A DNA stretch of 27,086 nt from Planctomycetota bacterium (lineage in GTDB: Bacteria > Planctomycetota > PUPC01 > JACPCR01). Every line of letters begins with the position of its first letter. Position 1 is the stretch's first letter. The stretch lies in assembly GCA_030740295.1 (NCBI GenBank), contig JASLXP010001060.1:1-27086 (forward strand), given 5' to 3'. This document shows, piece after piece, positions 8,466 to 16,326 of the stretch. The position numbers and the translations under genes are program-made. Under the pieces are notes generated by a model. The model was not told the DNA's origin. It saw only the letters and a program-made list of their open reading frames with translations, and did not search any database.

Positions 8466-8770
8466 TTGGCGCGTGGCGCGGATGCCTTCCGACAACGGGC
8501 AACCTATCGTCACCGACAGTACATTCTTCGCAAGGACCATTGGGGGGAGGATTCTGAAATCGCCTTCATCCCCCAGAAAGACGGCGAGGTGACCCTCTAC
8601 CTGAAAGGACGTCCCTACGCGAGCAAGTCCGAGGCCCGCAAACTCCTCCCCGTGTGGGGCTACTTCCACGACGTCGTAGTCGCGAGGGTGCAGAGATTCG
8701 TAACGGCAGCTTCGAGGAGGTAGGATCCAAAGGACTCCGGGCCCATTGGCGTCGCGGAATCGTCTGCTGA
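8466..8770 (+). pseudogene. Frameshifted remnant of a carbohydrate-associated protein C-terminal domain
   Basis: The frame from about 8540 reads EIAFIPQKDGEVTLYLKG, then LLPVWGYFHDVVV, up to about 8681. The continuation EGAEIRNGSFEEVGS follows in the next frame from 8684. The combined pattern (DGEVTL..., PVW-Y--DVVV, EGAEIRNGSFEE) is one I recognise from jelly-roll-like domains in secreted proteins of Planctomycetota and relatives. Losing one base near 8681 explains the shift, and the second frame stops at 8768-8770. No start, ribosome site or rest of the protein is visible, so this is a decayed fragment lying between two divergent genes. The gap 8411-8940 contains nothing else I can identify. 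Confidence 0.6.
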
Positions 8771-8940
8771 TAAACATAGGCGGAAAAGACGCATCTTCAG
8801 GTGACTCGAAATCAAGATTTGCTGGTTTTCGCACACGTGTGGCCTCAGGAATACGTGAGCAATTTCGCAAGATCGCATACTGGGGTCGACGGAACGGAAG
8901 ATCCTCTTGTCTAATATGTAATGAAAGGTATGGTTGAGAT

Positions 8941-11652
8941 ATGAACAGCAATGCACTCTTATCGGTTGATCCCGGAGGGGACGTCTGGACTGCCGGGTCG
9001 ATCCTGGCGGGCAAACCGCGGTGCGAGCGCGGCTCGGCCTCGTGGGGTCTTGGCGGCAACGAACTGGCGGTGGCCGATCACCCTCATCTCGAGAGCATCG
9101 ACGGAGTTCCGTGCCTATTCGTGGGGCGGGGGACGCGGAACTTTCTGCCAGCCGACTTCGCATCCTTCGCCGAGTTACCGGATTCGTGGCAGAAAATCGC
9201 AGGTCTCACCCTTGAGCCAACGGACCAGCATTTCGGTCCGGCCAGTTTGCGACTGACGGGACGCGGGGAGACGACCTTGACGCTCCCGCCGATCCAGGCC
9301 GATCCGCAGGAGGAGACGGCCGTGCCGAGCACCGGTTACCTGGGAGTGCTCTACCAGTTCTCGATTCACGCACGCGGGGAGGGATCGATCACCCTGAAGC
9401 TCCGCAACTTGGGCCGCCCTGAGGAAACGACAGCGACAGAATTCCCGCTCGCCGGTTCCTGGCAGCGCCTGTGCATTGCGTTGGATGGCGTGTTTGGGGC
9501 GCGCAATCTGGAGGCGTCGATCACGGTGAATGGCCCTGAAGCGTACGTGGACGGCCTGATGCTCGAGCCATACGTGGTTACGTACCGCTCCAAAGATCGG
9601 GCGAAGCAGGTTCCCCACGCCGGGCCGTGGGTGCCCGGCGGCGCCAAACGGGAACGGGACCGCCTCGAGCTTCCCATCACAAAGGGGGCCATACCGTCTT
9701 CAGGCATGATCGACTTCTGGTTTCGCCCCACCTGGGATGCGCTCCATCCTCAGCACACCTTCTTCCAGATGTGCCATGGCTACTTCGGCTTCGAGGTCCG
9801 GGCTCAGGCACCGATCTTCTTTGCGGGACAGAAAGCTTGTGAGTGGCTCTATTACTGGGAGTGGGCGGTGGCCGAGGGATACGAAGCCAATTCCTGGCAT
9901 CACTACGCCCTCATCTGGCGTGAGAAAGGCGGCGCCACGATCTACCTTGACGGTCAGTCGCGCGCCCACGTCGAGCAGGTGCCGGCTCATGCGTTCGACC
10001 CCGCCCGAGCCGTCGATCCCCTAATCATCGGAGGCTCGGTCGACGGCACCATGAGCCTCGACCCCAACGTGCCGGGCGAATTGGATGCCCACCTTGCCTC
10101 TTTTCGATTGCACGCCGGCGAATTCGACTCAGCGGCGGTTTTGGCGACTAAAGAGGCAAGCGACCCGCGCCAGCCGGAACGGTCGTTTCCGCCCGAGGCA
10201 GTATTCCTCAACTCAGAAGATCGGCACCTCATTGCGAGAGCAAAGGACCATTGCTGGTTCGTGCACAATCTCGCCGGCACGCATGACCATCTCTATACCT
10301 CCATCAGCCGGCGCGAGGACCACCATCCCGCCCCCAATCTGAGGCAGGCCACATGGGGGGAATCCTCGGTCATGGAGAGTCGTGACGGTGGACAAACCTG
10401 GCAACCCGGAGACGCCCGTCACAAATGCGAGCCAGGAATCCTGCCCGACGGTCGCCAACTGCACATTCAGTATCCTCTCGACGGCGATCCGCCGCGGATG
10501 ACGTTGGTCGTCGAGGCGGCTGATGGAACTGCCGAGGAGATCGAGGCGACATTCGACGTCAGCGAGTTGAGGGACTGGCTGCCGGATACGGCTCTGTGCG
10601 TCCACAAGGTGCTGCAGTTGCAGGACGGCGACTATCTGCTCTTTGCCTCCGGCGCCTCTTCGGTTCTTGTCTTTCGCAGCCCGGACCTGCGTCAATGGCG
10701 AGCGATCGCGCGCCCCTACCAACCCAACGGAGTCCAGGACCGCTTCAACGAAACGTCGGCCGTGCAGCTCCCGAACGGCCGGATCGTCATACTGATGCGT
10801 ACGGGCGGATGGAACATGATGCTCGCCAAGGGAATCTCGGATGACGGCGGCTTCACTTGGTCACCACCGCTGCGCAGCGGATTGCGCGGGATCCAGCCGC
10901 GCATGCGCCTGCTACAGGACGGCTCCATCCTGCTGGTGACGGGCCGGCCCGGGATCATCATGGCGATCAGCTCCGACGGGGGCGAGACGTTCTCAACGAT
11001 CGCCTGCGCAGAGGACGACCGCATTCACGAATTCTCGAACGAGTTCGGTTGGTACGGCTACTCCTGCATGAACAACGGGGTGACGGTCGATGAGTCAGCC
11101 GGTAAGGCATTCATCAGCTACGACCTCCTCGACGAGCGCGCCGAGGCCGATGGAACGCTGCTCAACGCCTGTTTCGTCCGCCCCTACGATCTGGTGCGGA
11201 TTGACGACTATGAACTGGCCGTGGCGAAGAGCATCCGGCCCGGAGACGGCACACTCCGCTTTGAGGGGCACTGGACGACCGTGGCCGATCGCGTATCGCT
11301 GACTAACCTGACCGGCGCGGCCCTGACGGGCACGTTCGAGGGCACGGGTCTGGTGGCCCTGTTCGAGACCTCAACTCACGCCGGCACCGCACGGATCAAA
11401 ATCGACAGCGGGGAGGAGAAGGCCATCCCACTCTATCTGCCCTACTGCAAGGTGCAGCGCGTGCTGCTGGCGCGGGGCCTGGCGCCGGGCAAGCACACCT
11501 TCCGCATCGCGTTGGAGCAGGGCCAGGACCCCGAGCACAAATTCGCCAATCCCGAAATGCCCTTGTTGGGCGGCGAGCAGACGTTCCACATGGCCGGCAC
11601 CACACCAGAGCGGCGACTCGCAGTCTACGGCTTCGAGATACTGGCCAAATGA
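8941..11652 (+). CDS. Multidomain sialidase-like protein with CBM-like and LamG-like domains
   Basis: This is a 903-residue protein. Residues ~80-215 look like a carbohydrate-binding jelly roll (QFSIHARGEGSITLKL, AYVDGLMLEPYV). Residues ~230-400 fit a LamG/concanavalin-like domain (GMIDFWFRPTW, NSWHHYALIWREKGGATIYLDG). Residues ~440-755 form a sialidase-type propeller with Asp boxes at 480-487 (SRDGGQTW), 633-640 (SDDGGFTW) and 677-684 (SSDGGETF). Residues ~760-903 form a further beta-rich domain (GTGLVALFETSTHAGTARIKI). No signal peptide is visible, odd for a protein with glycan-binding modules; export by another route, a missed start or cytoplasmic action are all possible. AAGG at 8925-8928 is 12 bases from the ATG, a loose fit. 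It is the second sialidase-like gene here and differs in architecture from 745-1806. Confidence 0.83.
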   Translation: MNSNALLSVDPGGDVWTAGSILAGKPRCERGSASWGLGGNELAVADHPHLESIDGVPCLFVGRGTRNFLPADFASFAELPDSWQKIAGLTLEPTDQHFGPASLRLTGRGETTLTLPPIQADPQEETAVPSTGYLGVLYQFSIHARGEGSITLKLRNLGRPEETTATEFPLAGSWQRLCIALDGVFGARNLEASITVNGPEAYVDGLMLEPYVVTYRSKDRAKQVPHAGPWVPGGAKRERDRLELPITKGAIPSSGMIDFWFRPTWDALHPQHTFFQMCHGYFGFEVRAQAPIFFAGQKACEWLYYWEWAVAEGYEANSWHHYALIWREKGGATIYLDGQSRAHVEQVPAHAFDPARAVDPLIIGGSVDGTMSLDPNVPGELDAHLASFRLHAGEFDSAAVLATKEASDPRQPERSFPPEAVFLNSEDRHLIARAKDHCWFVHNLAGTHDHLYTSISRREDHHPAPNLRQATWGESSVMESRDGGQTWQPGDARHKCEPGILPDGRQLHIQYPLDGDPPRMTLVVEAADGTAEEIEATFDVSELRDWLPDTALCVHKVLQLQDGDYLLFASGASSVLVFRSPDLRQWRAIARPYQPNGVQDRFNETSAVQLPNGRIVILMRTGGWNMMLAKGISDDGGFTWSPPLRSGLRGIQPRMRLLQDGSILLVTGRPGIIMAISSDGGETFSTIACAEDDRIHEFSNEFGWYGYSCMNNGVTVDESAGKAFISYDLLDERAEADGTLLNACFVRPYDLVRIDDYELAVAKSIRPGDGTLRFEGHWTTVADRVSLTNLTGAALTGTFEGTGLVALFETSTHAGTARIKIDSGEEKAIPLYLPYCKVQRVLLARGLAPGKHTFRIALEQGQDPEHKFANPEMPLLGGEQTFHMAGTTPERRLAVYGFEILAK

Positions 11653-11768
11653 GCGGCCGACCCCAGGCTGAGTAGAAGCCCAACGAGGTCCCACGGTCGG
11701 TAAGGGCGTCCTACAGAGAAGGAAGAAACGTCAAACGTTCAACATTCAACTCTCAGTCCCAGACTGTC

Positions 11769-11868
11769 GCAGTGTGATTGGCTCATTCGGTTCGCCCTCC
11801 GTCCAGGAATTTCCAGAATGAAAAGTTGTCTCCGCCGAGAGTGCGATCCAACTCAATCATCAGCGGAA
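11769..11868. repeat. Dispersed repeat, copy C (shared part)
   Basis: This part matches copy B (4268-4363) and, over its first 45 bases, copy A. Here the element is not flanked by the ~125-base 3' flank seen in A and B; similarity starts abruptly at about 11769 after unrelated sequence. To the right it continues into a much longer stretch of the reductase-like gene, making C the longest coding copy. Confidence 0.85.
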
Positions 11869-12085
11869 CCATGAAGTCGAGAGTGCGGGCGTGCTTTTCA
11901 TCACCACTGTCCACGGCCCGGAATCCGAAGGACTCGGCATGCTCGGCAATGATATTCCTGGCTTCGGCGTCGCTGCTGCCCATGAAGCAATCGTGTCTGA
12001 TGCCCGCTGCGTTCTTCAGTTCAGGAAACGTCTTCCAGGAGGTCGTCTTCCAGGCCGCCACCCAACGTACTGGTGTGACATTGAA
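11783..12085 (-). pseudogene. C-terminal fragment of an F420/NADPH-dependent reductase-like gene
   Basis: About 100 residues in one open frame read WKTTSWKTFPELKN, DCFMGSSDAEARNIIAEHAE, GFRAVDSGDEKHARTLDF and IELDRTLGGDNFSFWKFLDG. This fits the C-terminal half of the NADP oxidoreductase / F420-reductase (NpdG-like) family, where 'DD-EAK..V..L...GF...D.G' precedes a helix-rich end. The N-terminal nucleotide-binding half (the GxGxxG Rossmann motif) is absent; the frame continues upstream to 12184 but without family-like sequence. The preserved frame suggests a fairly recent truncation. The natural stop is at 11783-11785. Two shorter copies of this gene end lie at 4268-4363 and 690-739. Confidence 0.68.
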
Positions 12086-12226
12086 TCGTTTGGGCGGAAT
12101 GGTAAATGCCCTGCTACGATAGCTCAGCGCAGATTCTGAAGATAGTAATTGGTCTGTCTCCAATTCCTTGCGGCCTGTTGTCACGGTGGTTCTTTCTTTG
12201 GGCGCTCTTTCACGTGGAGGTGTAGT

Positions 12227-14710
12227 GTGAGGAAACCGGCTGTAGTCTTCTTGCTTGTGGTTGGGCTCGCGCAGCCTCTTTCCGCGAAGACATTCCTGAT
12301 GAATCCCGATGCGAAGGCCAGGAGTGCCTACCCGGCTTTCAGTGTCGGTGTGACGGGCCTGCGCGTGTCCGTAGAAAAAGGGTTGATCGTCACTGTCCAG
12401 GGCACGGTCAAAGGTTCGCCTGCGGAGGGAAAGTTTACGAAAGGACAGATTGTCGTCGGCGTTAATGGGAAGTCCTTCGCGGATAAAGATCCCCTGGTCA
12501 TGCTCGGCGAAGCGGTTGGTGAAGCGGAGGCCGGCAACGGCACGGTGACCTTTGCCTTGAAGGACGGTAAGCAGGTGGCGGTGACGATTCCGGTCCTGGG
12601 CGCCTACAGCGATACCTGGCCCCTGAAGTGTGAGAAGTCAGCCAGGATCATCAAACGGACCCGCGACTACATACTCTCCGGTGACCTGCTTGCGGGGGGA
12701 GGCATCCCGAACATGCTGGCAGGGCTGTTCCTGCTCTCCACGGGTCAACAGAAAGATCTGGCCGCGGTCAAGCCCATGATTTTGCGCATTGCCGGCAACC
12801 CCGTTGTTGGCGGCGGAAGCAACTGGCCGCGCGGATACCAGGGCATTCTGATGGCGGAGTACTACCTCCGAAGCAACGACGCCAGTGTCCTGCCCGGCCT
12901 CAAGAAACTATGTGATGGTTGTGCAGAATCACAGTTCACCGGCGGTTGGGCCCACGGTGGTTTAGCGAAGAATCAGAACATGGGATACGTTCAGGGAGGC
13001 CTCATGAATCCGGCGGGAGCGCCGATTCTGACCGCTCTTATCCTGGCTAAGGAGTGCGGCGTTGACGTGAAAGAGCCGTTGTTTTCCGAGGCCTTGCGCT
13101 TCTTCTACCGGTTTGCGGGTCACCATGCCGTGCCGTATGGGGATCACCGGCCGGAAATGTGGATGAGCTGCAATGGCAAGAACGGCATGCTTGCCAGCGC
13201 CCTGCACCTGTTGCCCAACGATCCCTATCGTTCCGCGGGTCAGTATCTGGCGATGGACATGGCCGACTCCTATCGCTGGCTCCGGGCCGGCCATACCGGC
13301 GGCGGATTTGATGTGATCTGGCGGAGCATTACTTCGCATCTGGTACCGGCCACCAAGATCAATCACTACCGCACGCACATGAAGCGCCTGGCCTGGTACT
13401 ACGATCTTTCGCGCCAGCCAGACGGCGGGTTCGCCATGGTTGGCGAAAGCCGGTACGGCGGAACGGGCTGGGGCACGGGCGGCATGGCGATGGCCTACAC
13501 GGCGCCGTTGCGGAAATTGCGCATCACCGGCATGCAGCCCCCCCGGAACAGCAGGAAGGTGGCCGTACCATTTCGGCCCTGGGGCAATGAAGCCGATGAG
13601 GTCTTCATCCGCACGGACCACTGCGAAGGGTTCGGCCCCGAGCAATTGGAAACGCACGAGATCTTTGCCGCGATCAGCAAAGGCGACAAGGCCGTCTGCG
13701 TAAAGATGCTCAAACACTACAACTCGGTGATCCGTGCCACGGCTGCTAAGAAGCTGGCTGAAATGCAGGCTGTCGCGGAGTTGGCGAAGGACTTGTCCCA
13801 CCCCGACCCGCGCGTTCGCAGGTCTGTCTGTGAGGGGATTTCCAATGACAATGGCTTCTTCCGATCACTGGACGGCCGGGCAAAATCTAAGTTCACTCCG
13901 GAGCGGGTCTCTGCCGCGTTCGTGGCAGGCCTGACGAACATCCTCAGAGATCCGAAGGCCGCGTGGTGGGAAACCGACGGCGCTTTGTATGCCATGGCTC
14001 GCGCCAAGCCAGAAGATATTCGCAGCAATCTCGATCTGATCACCCCGTGGCTGAAACATCAGGAGTGGTATCTGCACGAAGCCGCGTTCTGGGCCATGGT
14101 AGGATTGGGAGAAACCATTCAGCCGGCAGAGATGTTCATGCTTGCCGAAGTGTTTGCCCAGGAGAAGCACAGCAAACCGCAGATGGACTACGGCGGTGCT
14201 TTTGGCTACCTCCTCAACAAGAAGGGGGTCAAGCTTTCTCCGGCGGACATGAAGACATTCCTGAGCATTGTCGGACGACAGATATCCGACCCGCAGATCC
14301 CGCGCAATACCTCTGAGCCGGCCAAACATCAATGCGTCTTCAAGGTGGCAATGATGCTCAAGCGTATGGATAAGAGCGTGCACGCCATGCTTCAGGATGA
14401 ATACGCCCGCTATATGGCGATCTGGAAACCGGACTATCAGCACTCGATCTGGCTTGTATCCGGCAGTCGCTGGACCATGCCGATGACGACTGTGCTTGAG
14501 TCACTGGGCGAAGACGGGAAAGTGCTCTGCCAGGCACTCAAGGCAACCATCGAATCAATCGAGTCGGGGGAACGGGAGATTCCGAAACGCGATCCGGGGA
14601 CCGGCGGCGCGCATCTGAAAGTGCTGGATACCCTGAAGAAGGCGGTTAAGGCGTGGGAAGCAAAACATGGCACGGTAAAAGCCCGCTATCCGGAACCGCG
14701 CGGCGAGTAG
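12227..14710 (+). CDS. Secreted PDZ / alpha-toroid / HEAT-like protein (DUF6288-like)
   Basis: The best start is GTG 12227, five bases after GGAGGT (12216-12221). It gives a clean signal peptide (VRKPAVVFLLVVGLAQPLSA-K) and an 827-residue protein; an in-frame ATG at 12149 lacks these. Residues ~30-125 form a PDZ-like domain (GSPAEGKFTKGQIVVGVNGK). Residues ~130-470 are an alpha-helical toroid with glycine-rich turns (GGGSNWPRGYQGILMAEYYL, FTGGWAHGG, QPDGGFAMVGESRYGGTGWG). Residues ~490-600 have HEAT-like helical repeats (VIRATAAKKLAEM, HPDPRVRRSVCEGI). The arrangement matches the DUF6288 family as I recall it. Function is unknown; PDZ and HEAT-like parts suggest binding or scaffolding, the toroid perhaps catalysis on a polymer. 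Confidence 0.8.
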   Translation: MRKPAVVFLLVVGLAQPLSAKTFLMNPDAKARSAYPAFSVGVTGLRVSVEKGLIVTVQGTVKGSPAEGKFTKGQIVVGVNGKSFADKDPLVMLGEAVGEAEAGNGTVTFALKDGKQVAVTIPVLGAYSDTWPLKCEKSARIIKRTRDYILSGDLLAGGGIPNMLAGLFLLSTGQQKDLAAVKPMILRIAGNPVVGGGSNWPRGYQGILMAEYYLRSNDASVLPGLKKLCDGCAESQFTGGWAHGGLAKNQNMGYVQGGLMNPAGAPILTALILAKECGVDVKEPLFSEALRFFYRFAGHHAVPYGDHRPEMWMSCNGKNGMLASALHLLPNDPYRSAGQYLAMDMADSYRWLRAGHTGGGFDVIWRSITSHLVPATKINHYRTHMKRLAWYYDLSRQPDGGFAMVGESRYGGTGWGTGGMAMAYTAPLRKLRITGMQPPRNSRKVAVPFRPWGNEADEVFIRTDHCEGFGPEQLETHEIFAAISKGDKAVCVKMLKHYNSVIRATAAKKLAEMQAVAELAKDLSHPDPRVRRSVCEGISNDNGFFRSLDGRAKSKFTPERVSAAFVAGLTNILRDPKAAWWETDGALYAMARAKPEDIRSNLDLITPWLKHQEWYLHEAAFWAMVGLGETIQPAEMFMLAEVFAQEKHSKPQMDYGGAFGYLLNKKGVKLSPADMKTFLSIVGRQISDPQIPRNTSEPAKHQCVFKVAMMLKRMDKSVHAMLQDEYARYMAIWKPDYQHSIWLVSGSRWTMPMTTVLESLGEDGKVLCQALKATIESIESGEREIPKRDPGTGGAHLKVLDTLKKAVKAWEAKHGTVKARYPEPRGE

Positions 14711-14796
14711 CGTGAGCGTGGTCGATGCGCTTCAGGAGAATAGTATGAAACGCGCCGTTGTGTGGATGGCGGACCGGGAAGCAAAGAAGGACAGCC

Positions 14797-14930
14797 AAAG
14801 GGCAACGCCCCGACCATTTGCACGACTGACCTGCTGCAAACGACCGGGGCTTCGCCCCTGAAAGGCAATCCTTCTCTAAACCCAGCCCGTTGGGCTGGGC
14901 TAGGCAAACGACCGGGGCTTCGCCCCTGAA
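14797..14930. repeat. Array of trinucleotide-loop hairpins with a 26-base direct repeat
   Basis: Four GC-rich hairpins lie between two genes: GGGC-AAC-GCCC (14800-14810), GGGGC-TTC-GCCCC (14846-14858 and 14914-14926) and CCCAGCCC-GTT-GGGCTGGG (14881-14899). The two identical hairpins sit inside a perfect 26-base direct repeat at 14837-14862 and 14905-14930. The style matches the mini-hairpins at 279-465 and 21525-21604. It ends 28 bases before the ribosome site of the following gene, so it could affect its mRNA, but there is no T-run terminator. Confidence 0.8.
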
Positions 14931-14970
14931 CAAGAGGATTCCCATTTCTTAAATCCGTAAGGAGAACCAG

Positions 14971-16032
14971 ATGAATTCCTTTGAACGTGTACTCGCCACT
15001 CTCAGACACGGGCGGCCGGATCGCCCTCCGATGGGGATTATGGCCATCGGCCCGGTCATCCAAAGCCTCTGTGCGCATCTCGGTGTAGGAACGGAAGAAG
15101 AGGTACTGACCGCGCTCGGTGTCGATTTCCGACCCTTCGCCCTGGGACTGAACAAGACGCAATGCGTCCCTGATGCCGTTGTCCGGGCCCATCGCGCGGA
15201 CGCCAAACTGTCCGCGACGCCTTATGGGGTCGTGCTCATGGAGGAGGAGAACCACCCTCAAGCGGCCCGCGTCTGGGGGCCCTTCTACGATACAGAGGAT
15301 CTCGACTCCTTTGACTGGCCCACCGCTTCGGACGTGCGGCCGCCTGAGACTATCTCCGAGCAGGTGGCTGAACAGAATGCGAAGGGACTGTGCACCGTCG
15401 CCCGGTGCAACAACCCGGTGAAATTCGCTTACTTCATGAGGCCGTTCGAAGAGTTCCTGATGGACTGCGTCCAGCGACCCGCGTACGCGCGGGAAATGCT
15501 CGAGCGGATCGCCGATGTCGAGTTTACCTGCGCGGAGATCGGGGTCCGAGCCGGATGTCGAGCCGTGATGATATTTGGGGACTTTGCCGATCAGCGCAGC
15601 CTGATGATGAGTCCGCGTACGTTTCGGGAATTGCTCAAGCCGATCCTTGCCGACCTGGTCTCTCGGGTCCGCGCCATCCAGCCGGATATTCCCGTCATCC
15701 TGCATTCGGACGGGAACTTGACCGAGATCCTGGAGGATCTGATCGAGTGTGGATTCAACGCAGTACACCCGATTCAGCCGGAGTGCATGGATATGCTCGA
15801 GGTCAAGCGGACCTTGGGGGATCGCCTGACACTCTTCGGCGGGGTGAGCGTCCAGACCGATCTCCCCGGCAGCCGCCCGGACGAGATCCGGCAACTGGTC
15901 AGGAAGCGAATCGACGAACTGGGCCAGGACGGCGGGTTCATGCTGGCCCCGACGAATACCATTCTTCTCGATTGCCCTACGGAAAGCGTGGTCGCCATGT
16001 ACGAAGAAGGCCGGCGCGAGACAGGAACGTGA
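14971..16032 (+). CDS. Uroporphyrinogen-decarboxylase-fold protein (possible methyltransferase)
   Basis: This is a 353-residue protein of the UroD / MtaA-MtbA superfamily. It has the family N-terminus NSFERVLATLRHGRPDRPPM, a central strand ending in ILHSDGNL (H245, D247), GGVSVQTDLPGSRPDEIRQLVRKRI, and the C-terminal APTNTILLDCPTESVVAMYE (C335). A strong AAGGAG lies six bases before the ATG. True heme-pathway UroD is unlikely: the protein sits among glycan genes and no other heme gene is present. Corrinoid methyltransferases of this fold bind zinc through H-x-C plus a later Cys; here the pattern is H-x-D plus C335, so zinc binding is possible but altered. A role in demethylating sugars or other methyl donors is inference. 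No corrinoid protein is encoded nearby. Confidence 0.87.
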   Translation: MNSFERVLATLRHGRPDRPPMGIMAIGPVIQSLCAHLGVGTEEEVLTALGVDFRPFALGLNKTQCVPDAVVRAHRADAKLSATPYGVVLMEEENHPQAARVWGPFYDTEDLDSFDWPTASDVRPPETISEQVAEQNAKGLCTVARCNNPVKFAYFMRPFEEFLMDCVQRPAYAREMLERIADVEFTCAEIGVRAGCRAVMIFGDFADQRSLMMSPRTFRELLKPILADLVSRVRAIQPDIPVILHSDGNLTEILEDLIECGFNAVHPIQPECMDMLEVKRTLGDRLTLFGGVSVQTDLPGSRPDEIRQLVRKRIDELGQDGGFMLAPTNTILLDCPTESVVAMYEEGRRETGT

Positions 16033-16040
16033 GACACACC

Positions 16041-16173
16041 CGATAGCCATCAGACGCGCTCATACGACCAGGCGACGGAGTTACCGGACGCCTTGCTCCA
16101 CATCGAGCCGAACGCGGCGTTGGTCCACATTGAGGACATCAACAATCACTTTGGCTGGCCTGACGAGTGGTAA
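16041..16173 (+). pseudogene. 3'-end remnant of a GH4 glycosidase gene
   Basis: This stretch matches the end of the complete GH4 gene at 25415-26785 (positions about 26651-26785), including the stop and the first bases after it. It reads HQTRSYDQATELPDALLHIE, PNAALVHIEDINNHFGWPDE, W, stop, against the intact gene's ...HFGWPDKWE, so one codon is lost near the end. There is no start, no ribosome site and no catalytic part. It begins eight bases after the UroD-like stop codon. The frame is still open, pointing to a fairly recent duplication or an incomplete gene replacement. Confidence 0.92.
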
Positions 16174-16326
16174 TCCACCGAGGCCAGACAACGGACCCTC
16201 TGAAAGAAGGAACGGCGACCATCGTGGGTTGGGAATTGATGAAGTCCTTGATCGGAATGGGAGGTGCCGTACTATCAGATTTCAAGTCAAATCAAATGAT
16301 CAAAAGCCTCTGCTCGGCAACCCCCG

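Noticed and set aside
12149..12226. ATG start for the PDZ/toroid protein
   Set aside because: It gives a Cys-rich leader without a good ribosome site; GTG 12227 has GGAGGT and a clean signal peptide.
14686..16050. 454-codon open frame on the minus strand
   Set aside because: It is antisense to the UroD-like gene and runs through the hairpin array. The UroD-like protein on the plus strand has clear family motifs and a strong ribosome site.
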